Source of the DNA: Streptomyces stelliscabiei
Lineage (GTDB): Bacteria; Actinomycetota; Actinomycetes; Streptomycetales; Streptomycetaceae
Assembly: GCF_014873495.1 (NCBI RefSeq)
Contig: NZ_JADBGF010000001.1
Location: 4,898,001-4,962,000 of the forward strand
Length of the DNA: 64,000 bases
Direction of reading: 5' to 3'
Below the pieces are notes generated by a model. The model was not told where the DNA came from, searched no databases, and saw only the letters and a program-made list of their open reading frames with translations. Made by a program: the position numbers and the translations under genes. The stretch's first letter is position 1, and the number at the start of each line of letters is the position of its first letter. Positions 34,285 to 43,061 of the stretch are shown here, one piece after another.

Positions 34285-34541
34285 TCAGTCGAGCGTGCCC
34301 AGGGCGACCTCCACGAGTGGTTCGAGAGCCTTTGCGTCCGGGGTGACCTTCGAGGAGACGAGGAGTCCGTTGAGGAAGGTGACGAGGAAGGCGGCGAGGG
34401 TGTGCGGATCGTGCCGCGCCGAGATCTCGCCGCGCTCCGCCGCCGCGCGCAGCAGGCCGGTGAGGGCGTCCTCGTTGGCGTTCAGCACGTCCCGTACCGT
34501 GCGACCGCCGCCTCGGTGTCGAACTCCCGGGTCCTCGCCAT
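34285..34541 (-). pseudogene. TetR-family regulator with internal deletion
   Basis: Begins 'MARTREFDTEAAVA' at 34541, the usual N-terminus of this TetR subgroup. After 14-15 codons it jumps, out of frame, to the C-terminal part ('VRDVLNANEDALTGLLRAAAERGEIS...', ending at 34285). About 80-100 codons, including the rest of the HTH and most of the ligand domain, are missing. It is non-functional. Confidence 0.82.
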
Positions 34542-34604
34542 GCCTTCACCGCAGCTGTTATGGAACGTGCGATCAAGAATGCCCCAAGCGACGCAGGCGA
34601 CCCC

Positions 34605-34646
34605 CTCCCGCTCCCGCTCCCGCCCCCGCTCCCGCCCCCGCCCCCG
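34605..34646. repeat. 6-bp tandem repeat, 7 copies
   Basis: CTCCCG/CCCCCG hexamers head to tail, just upstream of the acetyltransferase gene. Confidence 0.8.
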
Positions 34647-34694
34647 CTGGCTGGAATGTTCTGGGCGTCGCGGCGAGACGGGGAAGCTTGAGGC

Positions 34695-35588
34695 ATGCGT
34701 CCGACCGACTGGCATCTCACCGCAGACGTCAACGACTTCCACGCCCGAGCTGGGGACTTCCTTCGCTCGCGCCCCGCTCTGCACACCATGGCGCTGACGG
34801 TGACGGAGAAGTACCGAACTGAGGGAGTGGCCTCCCGGCACGGCGCCGAGGGTCCTGTTTTCGGCCGACTGGAGTGCGAGGGCGAGGTCCGCGCGGCCTT
34901 CCTCCAGCGCACCCCGAGCGGTTCCCTGAGCGTCACGTCCCTCGCTCCCGAACAGGCCGACGCGCTCGCCGTCCGTCTGGCCGAGCTGAAGCACCCGGTC
35001 CCCGGTGTGGTCGGTGACCATGACTCGGCCGCCGCGTTCGCCGAGGCATGGCAGCGGCGGACGGGCGCGGAGCCGGTGCCCAGCACGCGGCTCCATCTCC
35101 ACCGTCTCGGCACGCTCACCCCACCGGAGCCGTTCCCCGAGGGCCGGGGGCGCGCCGTGGGCGAGGAGGACCGGGAGCAACTCATCCGCTTCTGCCGCGA
35201 GTTCTGCGTCGACGTCGCCGAACAGCCCTCCATCGACCTGATCGACGCCGGCTCCTGGGCCGACTCGCGCTTCGCCGACAGGCACTTCACGTTCTGGGAG
35301 ACGCCCGACGGCACCCCCGTGTCGATGGCGGCCAGGACCACGGTCGTCGGCGCCATGAGCAGGGTGGATCCCGTCTACACCCCCGCCCACCTCCGGGGGC
35401 GCGGCTACGCGGGCGCCGTGACGGTGGCGGCGAGCCGCGCCGCGCTGGCCGCGGGCGCGAAGGAGGTCGTGCTGTTCACCGACCCTGCCAACCTCACCAG
35501 CAACGCCCTCTACAGGCGCCTCGGCTACGTCCTGCTCACCGACTTCATGGTCTACGAGTTCCCGTCCACCGCGTCGGAGGCCGGCTGA
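34695..35588 (+). CDS. GNAT-family N-acetyltransferase
   Basis: 297 aa from the ATG at 34695. The N-terminal half (1-~145) is an adaptor-like GNAT fold without an obvious CoA site. The C-terminal half holds the acetyl-CoA motif in 'VDPVYTPAHLRGRGYAGAVTVAASRAALAAGA' (R-G-x-G-Y-A) and ends 'NALYRRLGYVLLTDFMVYEF'. Substrate unknown. Confidence 0.9.
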   Translation: MRPTDWHLTADVNDFHARAGDFLRSRPALHTMALTVTEKYRTEGVASRHGAEGPVFGRLECEGEVRAAFLQRTPSGSLSVTSLAPEQADALAVRLAELKHPVPGVVGDHDSAAAFAEAWQRRTGAEPVPSTRLHLHRLGTLTPPEPFPEGRGRAVGEEDREQLIRFCREFCVDVAEQPSIDLIDAGSWADSRFADRHFTFWETPDGTPVSMAARTTVVGAMSRVDPVYTPAHLRGRGYAGAVTVAASRAALAAGAKEVVLFTDPANLTSNALYRRLGYVLLTDFMVYEFPSTASEAG

Positions 35589-35703
35589 GAGCCGACGGAT
35601 CCGTGACCACGGCGGACACGCACGGGGGCGCGGCCCCGAATCTCCGGCCCCGAAATCTCCGGCCCCTGCCCCCTGCCCCCCGTGCGGGCGGCAGACTTGC
35701 CCC

Positions 35704-36303
35704 ATGACCGCCATCGCTCCGAACGCCAAGGCCGACCTCCGCCTCTATCTGCAGTCCGCCCGCGACGCCCTGGTGTGGAAACTCGAAGGGCTGTCGGAGT
35801 ACGACGCCCGCCGCCCGCTGACCCCGACCGGCACCAACCTCCTGGGGCTGCTGAAGCACGCGGCCGGCGTCGAACTGGGCTACCTCGGCGACACCTTCGG
35901 GCGCCCCTCGGGCGAACCCCTGCCCTGGCTCGACGGTGACGCCGAGCCCAACGCGGACATGTGGGCCACCGCCGACGAGTCCCGCGAGGACATCGTGGGG
36001 CTCTACCGCCGGGCCTGGGCCCACGCGGACACGACCCTCGACGCGCTCCCGCTGGACACGGTCGGAAGGGTGCCGTGGTGGCCCGACGGCAAGGACGAGG
36101 TGACGTTGCACCACGCCGTGACCCGCGTGATCGCCGACACCCACCGGCATGCCGGACACGCCGACATCCTCCGGGAACTCCTCGACGGCGCGGTCGGCAT
36201 GAACGACGGCAACACGAGCATTCCGTCGAGCGACCCGGCATGGTGGGAGAAGTATCGCGGCCGCTTGGAACGCGCAGCCGAGGAGGCCGAACGAAAGGCG
36301 TGA
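35704..36303 (+). CDS. DinB-family protein (DUF664-type)
   Basis: 199 aa from the ATG at 35704. Four-helix-bundle layout: 'ADLRLYLQSARDALVWKLEGLSEY', 'TGTNLLGLLKHAAGVELGYLGDTFG' (first metal His) and 'VIADTHRHAGHADILRELLDG' with the H-x3-H metal ligands. Related enzymes include thiol S-transferases that use mycothiol or bacillithiol. It could therefore be mycothiol-dependent, but no substrate is known. Confidence 0.9.
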   Translation: MTAIAPNAKADLRLYLQSARDALVWKLEGLSEYDARRPLTPTGTNLLGLLKHAAGVELGYLGDTFGRPSGEPLPWLDGDAEPNADMWATADESREDIVGLYRRAWAHADTTLDALPLDTVGRVPWWPDGKDEVTLHHAVTRVIADTHRHAGHADILRELLDGAVGMNDGNTSIPSSDPAWWEKYRGRLERAAEEAERKA

Positions 36304-36862
36304 ACCGGCCCGACAGACAGGCCATTTCCTTCGACCGCGTCACCCCACCTCCAGAACGCGCCGGAATTCAGGCCGAATACGCATTGCCCGGCCCCGGCCC
36401 CTCCCCTTATCGTGGGCGCATGACTGCCGGGTCGGCCTCGCGCCGTGAGTGGATTGGTTGCCCGGCCTCCGAGTGAGGCCGGGGCGGGCCAGGAGCCCGC
36501 CTGCTGAGGTTCCGCGCGCCGAACACCGTTCTCTTCTCCGATCTCCCACCGACGAGATCCGACGAGATCCGACGAGATCATCGGGTGCCTACCCGGGTTC
36601 CTACGGTGTTCCCGACGCACCACGGGTGCGCCCTTCACGTGTCCGCGCGCACCGAAGTCGCACACCACCACACCGCAGCGCATCACTTCGCATCGCGACA
36701 CACCGCACCGCACCGCATCCTCGGTAGAGGCCCTCACCCTCACGCATTCCACCGACGCGTCCATTCCGTCGGCCATTCACCGACTCACGCGCTGCGGCAA
36801 TCACCCCTGCCCGAATTCCGCGACGAAAACCCCGTCGCGCGGCCACCAATGGAAAGCAGAGA
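36304..36862. other. intergenic region with short tandem repeat
   Basis: 559 bp. A 10-bp repeat gacgagatcc x3 lies at 36551-36580, and cac/cgc-rich short repeats at about 36660-36720. No gene. Must hold the promoter of the fusion gene at 36863. Confidence 0.55.
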
Positions 36863-37726
36863 ATGCCCCACCCTTTCAACCAGCAAGTCATCGACGAGTT
36901 CCGCGCCCGCCACGGCGAGGTCGGCGGATACTTCGAGGGCGCCCGGCTGATCCTCCTCACCACCACCGGCGCGCGCACCGGCAACCGGCACACCACCCCC
37001 CTCGGCTACCTCCCCGACGGCGACGGCACGATCCTGGTCATCGCGTCGGCCGGGGGTTCGCCCAAGCACCCCGACTGGTACCGGAACATCACGGCCGACC
37101 CCCGGGTCACCGTGGAGAGCGGGGCGTTCACCTACGAGGCCGAGGCCGTCGTCCTGGAGGGCGAGGAGCGGGACCGGGCGTTCGCGCGAGCCGTCGAGGA
37201 CGAGCCGGGATGGGCCGAGTACCAGGCGAAGACGGACCGTACGATCCCGGTCGTCGCCCTGCGCGAGGTCCCCGTGGCCGGCCCCCCGAACATCAACGCC
37301 GGTTCCATGGGCGAGGCCGTCAAGGTCGTCCATGACGCGTTCCGCCGCGAACTGGCGCTGATCAAGAAGGAGTTGACGGCGAGCAACGGCCGGGCCGGGC
37401 TCGGTGCCCAGCTCCGCGTCAACTGCCTCACCTTCTGCCAGGGGCTCCACAACCACCACACCGGCGAGGACATCGGCCTCTTCCCCTTCCTCTCCGACCG
37501 CCACCCCGAACTGGTCCCGGCCCTCACCCGTCTCCACGAGGAGCACGAGCGGATCGCCGCCCTCTGCGAGGAGCTGCGCCGGGTCGTGACGGCCGAGAAC
37601 GCCGCCCCCGGGGCCGTACTCCCCGAGGTGGAGCGCCTCATCGACGAACTCGAAGCCCATCTCGCCTACGAGGAGGCGCAGTTGATCCCCGTGCTGGACG
37701 CCGTGGCGGTGCCGTCGACATCCTGA
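36863..37726 (+). CDS. F420-type nitroreductase fused to a hemerythrin domain
   Basis: 287 aa. Residues ~1-135 are the split-barrel deazaflavin-dependent nitroreductase (Ddn) family ('LILLTTTGARTGNRHTTPLGYL', 'VIASAGGSPKHPDWYRNITADP'). Residues ~150-280 are a hemerythrin-like four-helix bundle with iron-ligand candidates His157, His199, Glu202, His228, His266 and Glu270 ('HNHHTGEDIGLFPFL', 'LHEEHERI', 'HLAYEEAQL'). The fusion couples an F420H2 reductase to a di-iron or O2/NO-sensing module. Its partner reaction is unknown. Confidence 0.93.
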   Translation: MPHPFNQQVIDEFRARHGEVGGYFEGARLILLTTTGARTGNRHTTPLGYLPDGDGTILVIASAGGSPKHPDWYRNITADPRVTVESGAFTYEAEAVVLEGEERDRAFARAVEDEPGWAEYQAKTDRTIPVVALREVPVAGPPNINAGSMGEAVKVVHDAFRRELALIKKELTASNGRAGLGAQLRVNCLTFCQGLHNHHTGEDIGLFPFLSDRHPELVPALTRLHEEHERIAALCEELRRVVTAENAAPGAVLPEVERLIDELEAHLAYEEAQLIPVLDAVAVPSTS

Positions 37727-37780
37727 GCGGCGCGGTGCGGGAAAGGGCGCGACAGCAGGCGCGCGTGCCCTGCTGAACAA

Positions 37781-37846
37781 CCGGTGAGCAGCGCGCGAGC
37801 CCCCCGGGGGGAGGGAGATCGGGCTCGCGTGCGCGCCGCTCACCGG
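37781..37846. terminator. long imperfect hairpin between convergent genes
   Basis: ccggtgagc (37781) pairs with gctcaccgg (ending 37846) and gcgagccc with gggctcgc inside it: an imperfect stem of about 25 bp between the fusion gene and the HelD gene. Confidence 0.72.
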
Positions 37847-37992
37847 CACCGCTCACCGTAGCCACGGCCCCGATCACCAAGGTGCCGGTACGGTCATGAC
37901 TCCGCCGCCTTCCGGTAACACGACCACACCCGCAGACACTCGCCGTACGCGTCGCCGGTCGGGGCCGGCGCCGCCCGCCCGGAGCCGGTCGC

Positions 37993-40230
37993 TCACCACG
38001 GCAGCGCTCGCGCGTGCACCACGTCCAGACGCGACACCGCGCGCGTGAGCACCACGTAGAGCCGGTGCAGCCCCCGCTCCTCCGCCGCCACGATCGCGGC
38101 CGGCTCGACCACCACGACATGGTCGTACTCCAGCCCCTTCGCCTCCCCGGCCCCCAACACCGCCACGCGCGCGCCGAGTTCGCCCGGTCCGCCCGTGAGG
38201 ATGCCGGCCTCGCCGAGCGCCTCCCGCAGCCGCAGGACGTCCGGCCCGTCGGCCGCGATGACCCCGATGGACCCCTCACGGGCGAGCGCGTCCCGCACGG
38301 CGTTGACGGTCGTCCCGGGCACGGCTTCGGGGACGGCCGTGGAGACAGCCTCGGCGGCGGCGCCTCCCGCACCCCCGGCCCCCGCACCCCCGGCCTCCGT
38401 ACCGCCCATGCCGCCCGCCCTTCTGATCCGCAGCTCCCCGTCCCTCCGCAGGGACCGGGCGGCGGGCACGTCCACCCCCAGGCGCCCCAGCAGCCCGTTC
38501 GCCAGTCCGACGATGGCCTGCGGCACCCGGAACCCGGTGGTCAGAGGGACGACATGGGCGTCCGGCTTGCCCAGGTGGGCGAGGAGTCCGGGCCAGTCGC
38601 GGGCGGCCCAGGGGGTCGTCCCCTGGGCCAGGTCACCGAGGACGGTCACCGAGCCGTAGGCCGCCCTGCGGGCGATCGCGCGGCACTCCATCGGGGAGAG
38701 GTCCTGGGCCTCGTCGACGACGACATGGCCGTAGCCCTCCGGGTGGGCGAGCAGCCCCGCGACCTCGTCGAGGAGCACGAGATCGGCGGCCGACCAGCGG
38801 GCCGAGCGCCATGTGCGCGGCGGTCTCGCCCAGCCGACGGCCTTCCGCTCCCCCGCGTCGAGCAGCCCCTCCGCCGCGACGGCGAGCGCGTCCGGGTCCC
38901 CGAGCAGCCCGGCCAGGACCTCCTCCGGCCGGACCTTCGGCCACACCGCCTCGACGTACGCGCCGACCGGCCGCGACCGCGAGATCCGGTACACCCACGC
39001 GTTCGGGCGGGGTCCCGCCCGCCGCTCCGCCTGCATCTGCAGCAGCCGCACGACCCGCGCCCGGACGCGCTCCCGCCCGACGTCGTAGGGCAGGTCCTGC
39101 GCCCGTACGTCCGCCACGATCCGTCGCAGCTCGTCCCCGGACACCCGCCAGCGGTACGAACCCTCCGCGAGGACGAGCGAGTCGAAGCGATCGGGCTGCT
39201 GTGGGCGCTCCGACTGGCCCGACCGCTCCGACCGCTCCGACTGCTCCGGCCGCCGCCCGGATCGTCGGTCACCGTCCGCCACCCGCGCGTACAGGGCCCG
39301 GCGGAGCACCTCCGCCATCCGGGGGTCGTGCTTCACGGCCGCCGCGCGCTCGTCGTCCTCCGCCGTGACCGGGTGCCGGGCGATCTCGTCCGTGACCGTC
39401 GACTGGCGTACACCCGTCTCGCCCAGCGCCGGCAGCACCTCCGCGATGTAGGAGAGGAAGGTGCGGTTGGGGCCGAGGATCAGCAGTCCGCCGCGGCGGA
39501 TGCGCTGCGGGTAGGTGTAGAGGAGGTACGCGGCCCGGTGCAGCCCGACGGCCGTCTTGCCGGTGCCGGGGGCGCCCTGGACACAGACGGAGGTGCCGAG
39601 ATCCGCCCGCACGAGGTCGTCCTGCTCCGGCTGGATGGTGGCGGCGATGTCCCGCATGGGGCCGAGGCGGGGCCGCTCGATCTCGGCGGCGAGAAGGCCG
39701 CCGGGGCGGGCGGTGACCGCGCTGCCGGATACGCCACCGCGGTCCAGGCGCTCGTCCTCCAGCCCCGTGAGGTCGGCCGAGTCACCCCGGCTCCCCGGCG
39801 CCCACCCGAAGCGACGCCGGACGGCGACACCCCGTGGATCACGGGAACTCGCCTGGTAGAAGGCCCGCGACACCGGCGCCCGCCAGTCGACGACGAGAGG
39901 CGGCACAGCCGGAGCCTCACTGATCCGCAACCGCCCGACGTGATAGCTCTGCCCGGCGTGATCGGCGTCCGTGCGGGCGCCGAAGTCGAGCCGCCCGAAG
40001 AACAGCGGCCCCTCGGGCAGCTCCCGCATCTCCTTGGCACGGCTGCGCAGCCGGTACCCGAGCACCTCGGCGTCCGCCCCCGACGCGGAGACGTCCTCCC
40101 CGACGACGACCTGTTCCCCCGCGCCTTGGACCATGGCGGCGAGGGCGGCGCGGCAGGTGTCGTGATACGCCCGCTCGTCGGCGAGCGTGCGCCGGAGTGC
40201 GGGGTCCACGGCAGGTTCGAGAGAGGTCAT
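37993..40230 (-). CDS. HelD-like RNA polymerase-associated ATPase (UvrD superfamily)
   Basis: 745 aa from the ATG at 40230. N-terminal coiled-coil/secondary-channel arm region ('MTSLEPAVDPALRRTLADERAYHDTC...'), then Walker A 'VQGAPGTGKTAVGLHRAAYL'. Further helicase motifs are 'GGLLILGPNRTFLSYI', 'GHVVVDEAQDLSPMECRAI', 'SVTVLGDLAQGTT' and 'YDHVVVVEPAAI', 'HRLYVVLTRAVSRL'. The GLHRAAYLLY signature is characteristic of HelD/HelR, which dislodge stalled polymerase; some actinobacterial members confer rifamycin tolerance. Which subtype this is cannot be told here. A palindromic operator overlaps its promoter, next to the TetR gene. Confidence 0.92.
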   Translation of the reverse strand: MTSLEPAVDPALRRTLADERAYHDTCRAALAAMVQGAGEQVVVGEDVSASGADAEVLGYRLRSRAKEMRELPEGPLFFGRLDFGARTDADHAGQSYHVGRLRISEAPAVPPLVVDWRAPVSRAFYQASSRDPRGVAVRRRFGWAPGSRGDSADLTGLEDERLDRGGVSGSAVTARPGGLLAAEIERPRLGPMRDIAATIQPEQDDLVRADLGTSVCVQGAPGTGKTAVGLHRAAYLLYTYPQRIRRGGLLILGPNRTFLSYIAEVLPALGETGVRQSTVTDEIARHPVTAEDDERAAAVKHDPRMAEVLRRALYARVADGDRRSGRRPEQSERSERSGQSERPQQPDRFDSLVLAEGSYRWRVSGDELRRIVADVRAQDLPYDVGRERVRARVVRLLQMQAERRAGPRPNAWVYRISRSRPVGAYVEAVWPKVRPEEVLAGLLGDPDALAVAAEGLLDAGERKAVGWARPPRTWRSARWSAADLVLLDEVAGLLAHPEGYGHVVVDEAQDLSPMECRAIARRAAYGSVTVLGDLAQGTTPWAARDWPGLLAHLGKPDAHVVPLTTGFRVPQAIVGLANGLLGRLGVDVPAARSLRRDGELRIRRAGGMGGTEAGGAGAGGAGGAAAEAVSTAVPEAVPGTTVNAVRDALAREGSIGVIAADGPDVLRLREALGEAGILTGGPGELGARVAVLGAGEAKGLEYDHVVVVEPAAIVAAEERGLHRLYVVLTRAVSRLDVVHARALPW

Positions 40231-40250
40231 TCCACCGAGCCTACCGAAAT

Positions 40251-40269
40251 AATGTAACCGAGTTACATT
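40251..40269. promoter_or_regulatory. TetR-type operator upstream of the HelD gene
   Basis: AATGTAACCGAGTTACATT: perfect 8-bp arms with a 3-bp centre. It starts 21 bp upstream of the HelD start and overlaps AT-rich -10-like sequence (TACATTAT on the minus strand). The adjacent TetR is the obvious candidate ligand. Confidence 0.85.
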
Positions 40270-40310
40270 CCTTACCGAGTCTCGTACGCTTCGAGCCCGC
40301 CTGCACCGTC

Positions 40311-40380
40311 CGAGCGACCCCCGAGCGAAGCGGACCGATCCGAGCGACCCCCGAGCGAAGCGGACCGATCCGAGCGACCC
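40311..40380. repeat. 30-bp tandem repeat, 2.3 copies
   Basis: Two identical 30-bp units (40311-40340 and 40341-40370) plus the first 10 bases of a third. They separate the TetR stop codon from the HelD promoter. Confidence 0.92.
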
Positions 40381-40382
40381 TG

Positions 40383-41006
40383 TCAGGCCACCGCACCTCC
40401 GAGCGGAAGCGCCCCCTCCAGCCGCCCGAAGACCCGCTCGGCGGCGGCGACGGCGTCCCGCTCGACCTCCTCCACCGGCTCCCCGCACTCGACCCGCCGC
40501 CGGTTCTCCTCCGCGAGCACCCGCCGTACGGCCACGATCTGCCCGGCGGCGACCCGCGCGTCGAGCCCGCCCCCGAGCACCTCGGCGAGCGCGGCCTCGG
40601 CCCGCTCCAGATGGCCGTACGCCCGCGCGACCAGCGACGGCGTCCCATAGAGCAGCCGGTGGAAGGCGAGCACCTGCGGATGGTCGTTCAGCCCGGTCAC
40701 CGGGTCCCGCCGCGCGAGCCCCGCCAGGAAATGCGCCCGCACGGCCCCCACGACCGACTCCCCCTCGGCCCGCCCGGCCACCACCCGCGCCGTCTCGTCC
40801 TCGTGATCGGCGATCCGGTGGAGCACAAGGTCCTCCTTGGCCGGGAAGTACCGGAAGAGGGTCGGCTTCGAGATCTCCGCCGCCGCGGCCACCTCGGCCA
40901 CGGACACGGCGTCGAACCCCTTCTCCAGGAACAGCCCGATCGCGATCCCGGACACCCGCTCGTACATCCGCTGCCTCTTGCGCTCGCGCAGGCCGGTCTC
41001 ACTCAT
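40383..41006 (-). CDS. TetR-family regulator upstream of the HelD gene
   Basis: 207 aa. HTH 'GIAIGLFLEKGFDAVSVAEVAAAAEISKPTLFRYFPAKEDLV', the TetR signature. The C-terminal ligand domain is Ala/Arg-rich. It lies head-to-tail with the HelD gene, which starts 152 bp downstream; the operator at 40251-40269 lies between them. It probably represses helD-like expression (and thus responds to a ligand, perhaps an RNAP-targeting compound). Inferred. Confidence 0.92.
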   Translation of the reverse strand: MSETGLRERKRQRMYERVSGIAIGLFLEKGFDAVSVAEVAAAAEISKPTLFRYFPAKEDLVLHRIADHEDETARVVAGRAEGESVVGAVRAHFLAGLARRDPVTGLNDHPQVLAFHRLLYGTPSLVARAYGHLERAEAALAEVLGGGLDARVAAGQIVAVRRVLAEENRRRVECGEPVEEVERDAVAAAERVFGRLEGALPLGGAVA

Positions 41007-41016
41007 ACGGACGAGC

Positions 41017-42108
41017 CTACGCAGCGCCGGCGCCCGCCCGGAGCCACCGGGTGAGCGCCGCCTCGATCGCCCCCACGTCGGGCACCTCCTCGACGCCCAG
41101 GGGGTACGCGCCCCTGCTCAGCACCTCCCGGAGCGACCGACTCGCACGGCGCAGCAGGGCCCCGTCCACCTGGGGCTCAAGTCGCAGGGACTGCGAGGTG
41201 CGCATCACGTCGGTGAACACCGACTGCGCCCTCTTGTAGTCGAGGAGCTTCGGGAGGTCCTCCCGCCAGCCGTGGGAACTCCCCGGGCGGACGCCCTCCA
41301 CGAGTGCGCACCACCGCCGCGTCATCCGCCGCTCCTGCTCTGGCGGGTAGCGCATCAGATACAGATGGGTGGCCAGGTCGTAGAGCGGGTCGCCGAACAT
41401 CGCGAGTTCCCAGTCGATGGCCCAGAGCCGGCGATCTGGGTCGACGATGAGGTTCTCTCGGTGCAGGTCCGCGTGGAGGAGACAGAACGGTCGCTCCCGC
41501 AGGCCGGCCACATGCTTTCTGAGCTGCTTGAAGGAGTCGTGATCCAGGTTCAGTCCGGCGAACAGTTCCCCGTACTCCGCGAGGTTGGCTCCGTAGACGC
41601 GCTCCTCGGTGAAGCAGATCAGGCGGTCGAGGAATCCGGCGCTGTCGCCCTCCGGTGCCCGGTCGCCCGCCTCGCACCTCCGCTTCACCAGCAGGGACCG
41701 GGGTCGTACGGCGACCAGTTGGCGGAACAGGGTGAGGATCTGCTCGAACGCCTCGTCGGGGACCGCCGTGCCGGAGGCGTGGAGCGCTCCGAGGGTCGCT
41801 CCTTCGATGAACCGCTGGAGGACGGTGCCCTCGACCTCGATGAGGTCCGGGATGTTGTCGATACGCCCCTGCAGCTCGGTGAGCAGACGCTCCTCCGAGT
41901 CGAAGCAGCGCCGGTCGAACCAGAGCAGACCGGCGCGGGGCTCACGGCACTTCCAGCGGGCGCCCCCCGCTGCGAACCTGGCCTCGGGCGGCAGCGGGAA
42001 GACATACGTCTCGTGGTGGTAGCCGCTGAGCGGTCCCTCCACCTCGTCCGGGGCGGCGCTCATCTCACCGGCGCGGCGCCGCCCCGTGGAATCCGATTCA
42101 GCTGGCAT
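41017..42108 (-). CDS. aminoglycoside/choline kinase-like phosphotransferase
   Basis: 363 aa from the ATG at 42108; an ATG at 42063 is an alternative. Catalytic loop 'FCLLHADLHRENLIVDPDRRLWAIDWELAMFGDPLYDLA' region: Brenner-type H-x-D-x-H-x-x-N and the I-D-W metal Asp. Upstream 'IEVEGTVLQRFIEGATLGAL' fits the linker. Acts on a small hydroxyl/amino substrate; unknown. It lies 11 bp beyond the TetR start and 206 bp from devB, so probably its own transcription unit. Confidence 0.9.
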   Translation of the reverse strand: MPAESDSTGRRRAGEMSAAPDEVEGPLSGYHHETYVFPLPPEARFAAGGARWKCREPRAGLLWFDRRCFDSEERLLTELQGRIDNIPDLIEVEGTVLQRFIEGATLGALHASGTAVPDEAFEQILTLFRQLVAVRPRSLLVKRRCEAGDRAPEGDSAGFLDRLICFTEERVYGANLAEYGELFAGLNLDHDSFKQLRKHVAGLRERPFCLLHADLHRENLIVDPDRRLWAIDWELAMFGDPLYDLATHLYLMRYPPEQERRMTRRWCALVEGVRPGSSHGWREDLPKLLDYKRAQSVFTDVMRTSQSLRLEPQVDGALLRRASRSLREVLSRGAYPLGVEEVPDVGAIEAALTRWLRAGAGAA

Positions 42109-42314
42109 TGCCCGTTCTCTCGCCGTGGTCGCACCAGTGGTGAAATCAAGGAAGTGGAGGCACGTTACTCCTCCGTGGGCGAGCATCGTGGCAGAAGCGA
42201 AGCATTCGCCGGTGGCGGTCCACGGGTTGAACACTCACGCGTCGACACCCGTACTGACACTCGTCGCGCGCCTGTCCGAAGACGCCGTATCCGCAGGACA
42301 CACGGGTCGCCGGG

Positions 42315-43061
42315 TCACTGCCCGGCGAGCGGCGCCCGCAGGACGTCCAGGACGAGCTTGAGCGAGTTCACGGTGTGCGGGAGGGGTACACCCGCGTCCA
42401 GGAGCGCTTTGAGCTTGCGCTCGTTGTGCGCGTAGCCCAGAAAGGGAACCCCCGCGTCGCGGGCCGCCGCGAAGTCCGTCGGCGCGTCGCCGACCATCAG
42501 GGCGCGCGCGGGATCCGCTCCCATCGCGTTGAGGGCCTGGCGCAGGATGTGAGGGTGCGGCTTCATCAGGTCGAGGTCGCGGGTGCGGCCGTACATGTAG
42601 GGGAAGCACTCGGCGAGGCCGCGGGTGTCGATGTAACGGGCCGCGGCGAGAGCCGAGTTGTTGGTCGTGATGGCGAACCTGGCCCGACGGGACCAGGTCC
42701 GGATGAGCGGGTCGGCCCAACTGGTGGGGTACGCCTTCGGCGCGGCGGTCAGCTCCTGCTGGGTGAGCCACTCCTCCAGGTCGACGATGAGGTCGCTGCT
42801 GGGGTGACGCCGGCCGAGGCCCAGGAGGACGACCTGCGGGTCCGCCGTGTCGCGCTCCCGCTCGGTCAGCAGCCCGCCCAGCCCGCGCCGGTCGATCAAC
42901 TCCACCAGATCGCGGGCCACTTGGTGCGCGGGATGCCCGGAAAACAGTCGACAGATCGGCCCGTCCAGGTCCCAGAGCACGTAGCGGACGGGGGTGATCA
43001 GTTCTCGGAGGGACTCTGTCTGTGCTGTCACCGGTTCAGTCTGCGCCGTATCAGGAGTCAC
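42315..43061 (-). CDS. devB: HAD-superfamily hydrolase DevB
   Basis: 248 aa from the GTG at 43061, whose first base is the last base of the devA stop codon (one-base overlap). HAD motif I 'VLWDLDGPI' (nucleophile Asp), motif II Thr in 'FAITTNNSA', Lys in 'MKPHPHILRQAL' and motif IV 'ALMVGDAPTDFAAARDAG'. In S. coelicolor the corresponding gene (devB) is co-transcribed with devA, and both affect development. Substrate unknown. Confidence 0.9.
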   Translation of the reverse strand: MTPDTAQTEPVTAQTESLRELITPVRYVLWDLDGPICRLFSGHPAHQVARDLVELIDRRGLGGLLTERERDTADPQVVLLGLGRRHPSSDLIVDLEEWLTQQELTAAPKAYPTSWADPLIRTWSRRARFAITTNNSALAAARYIDTRGLAECFPYMYGRTRDLDLMKPHPHILRQALNAMGADPARALMVGDAPTDFAAARDAGVPFLGYAHNERKLKALLDAGVPLPHTVNSLKLVLDVLRAPLAGQ

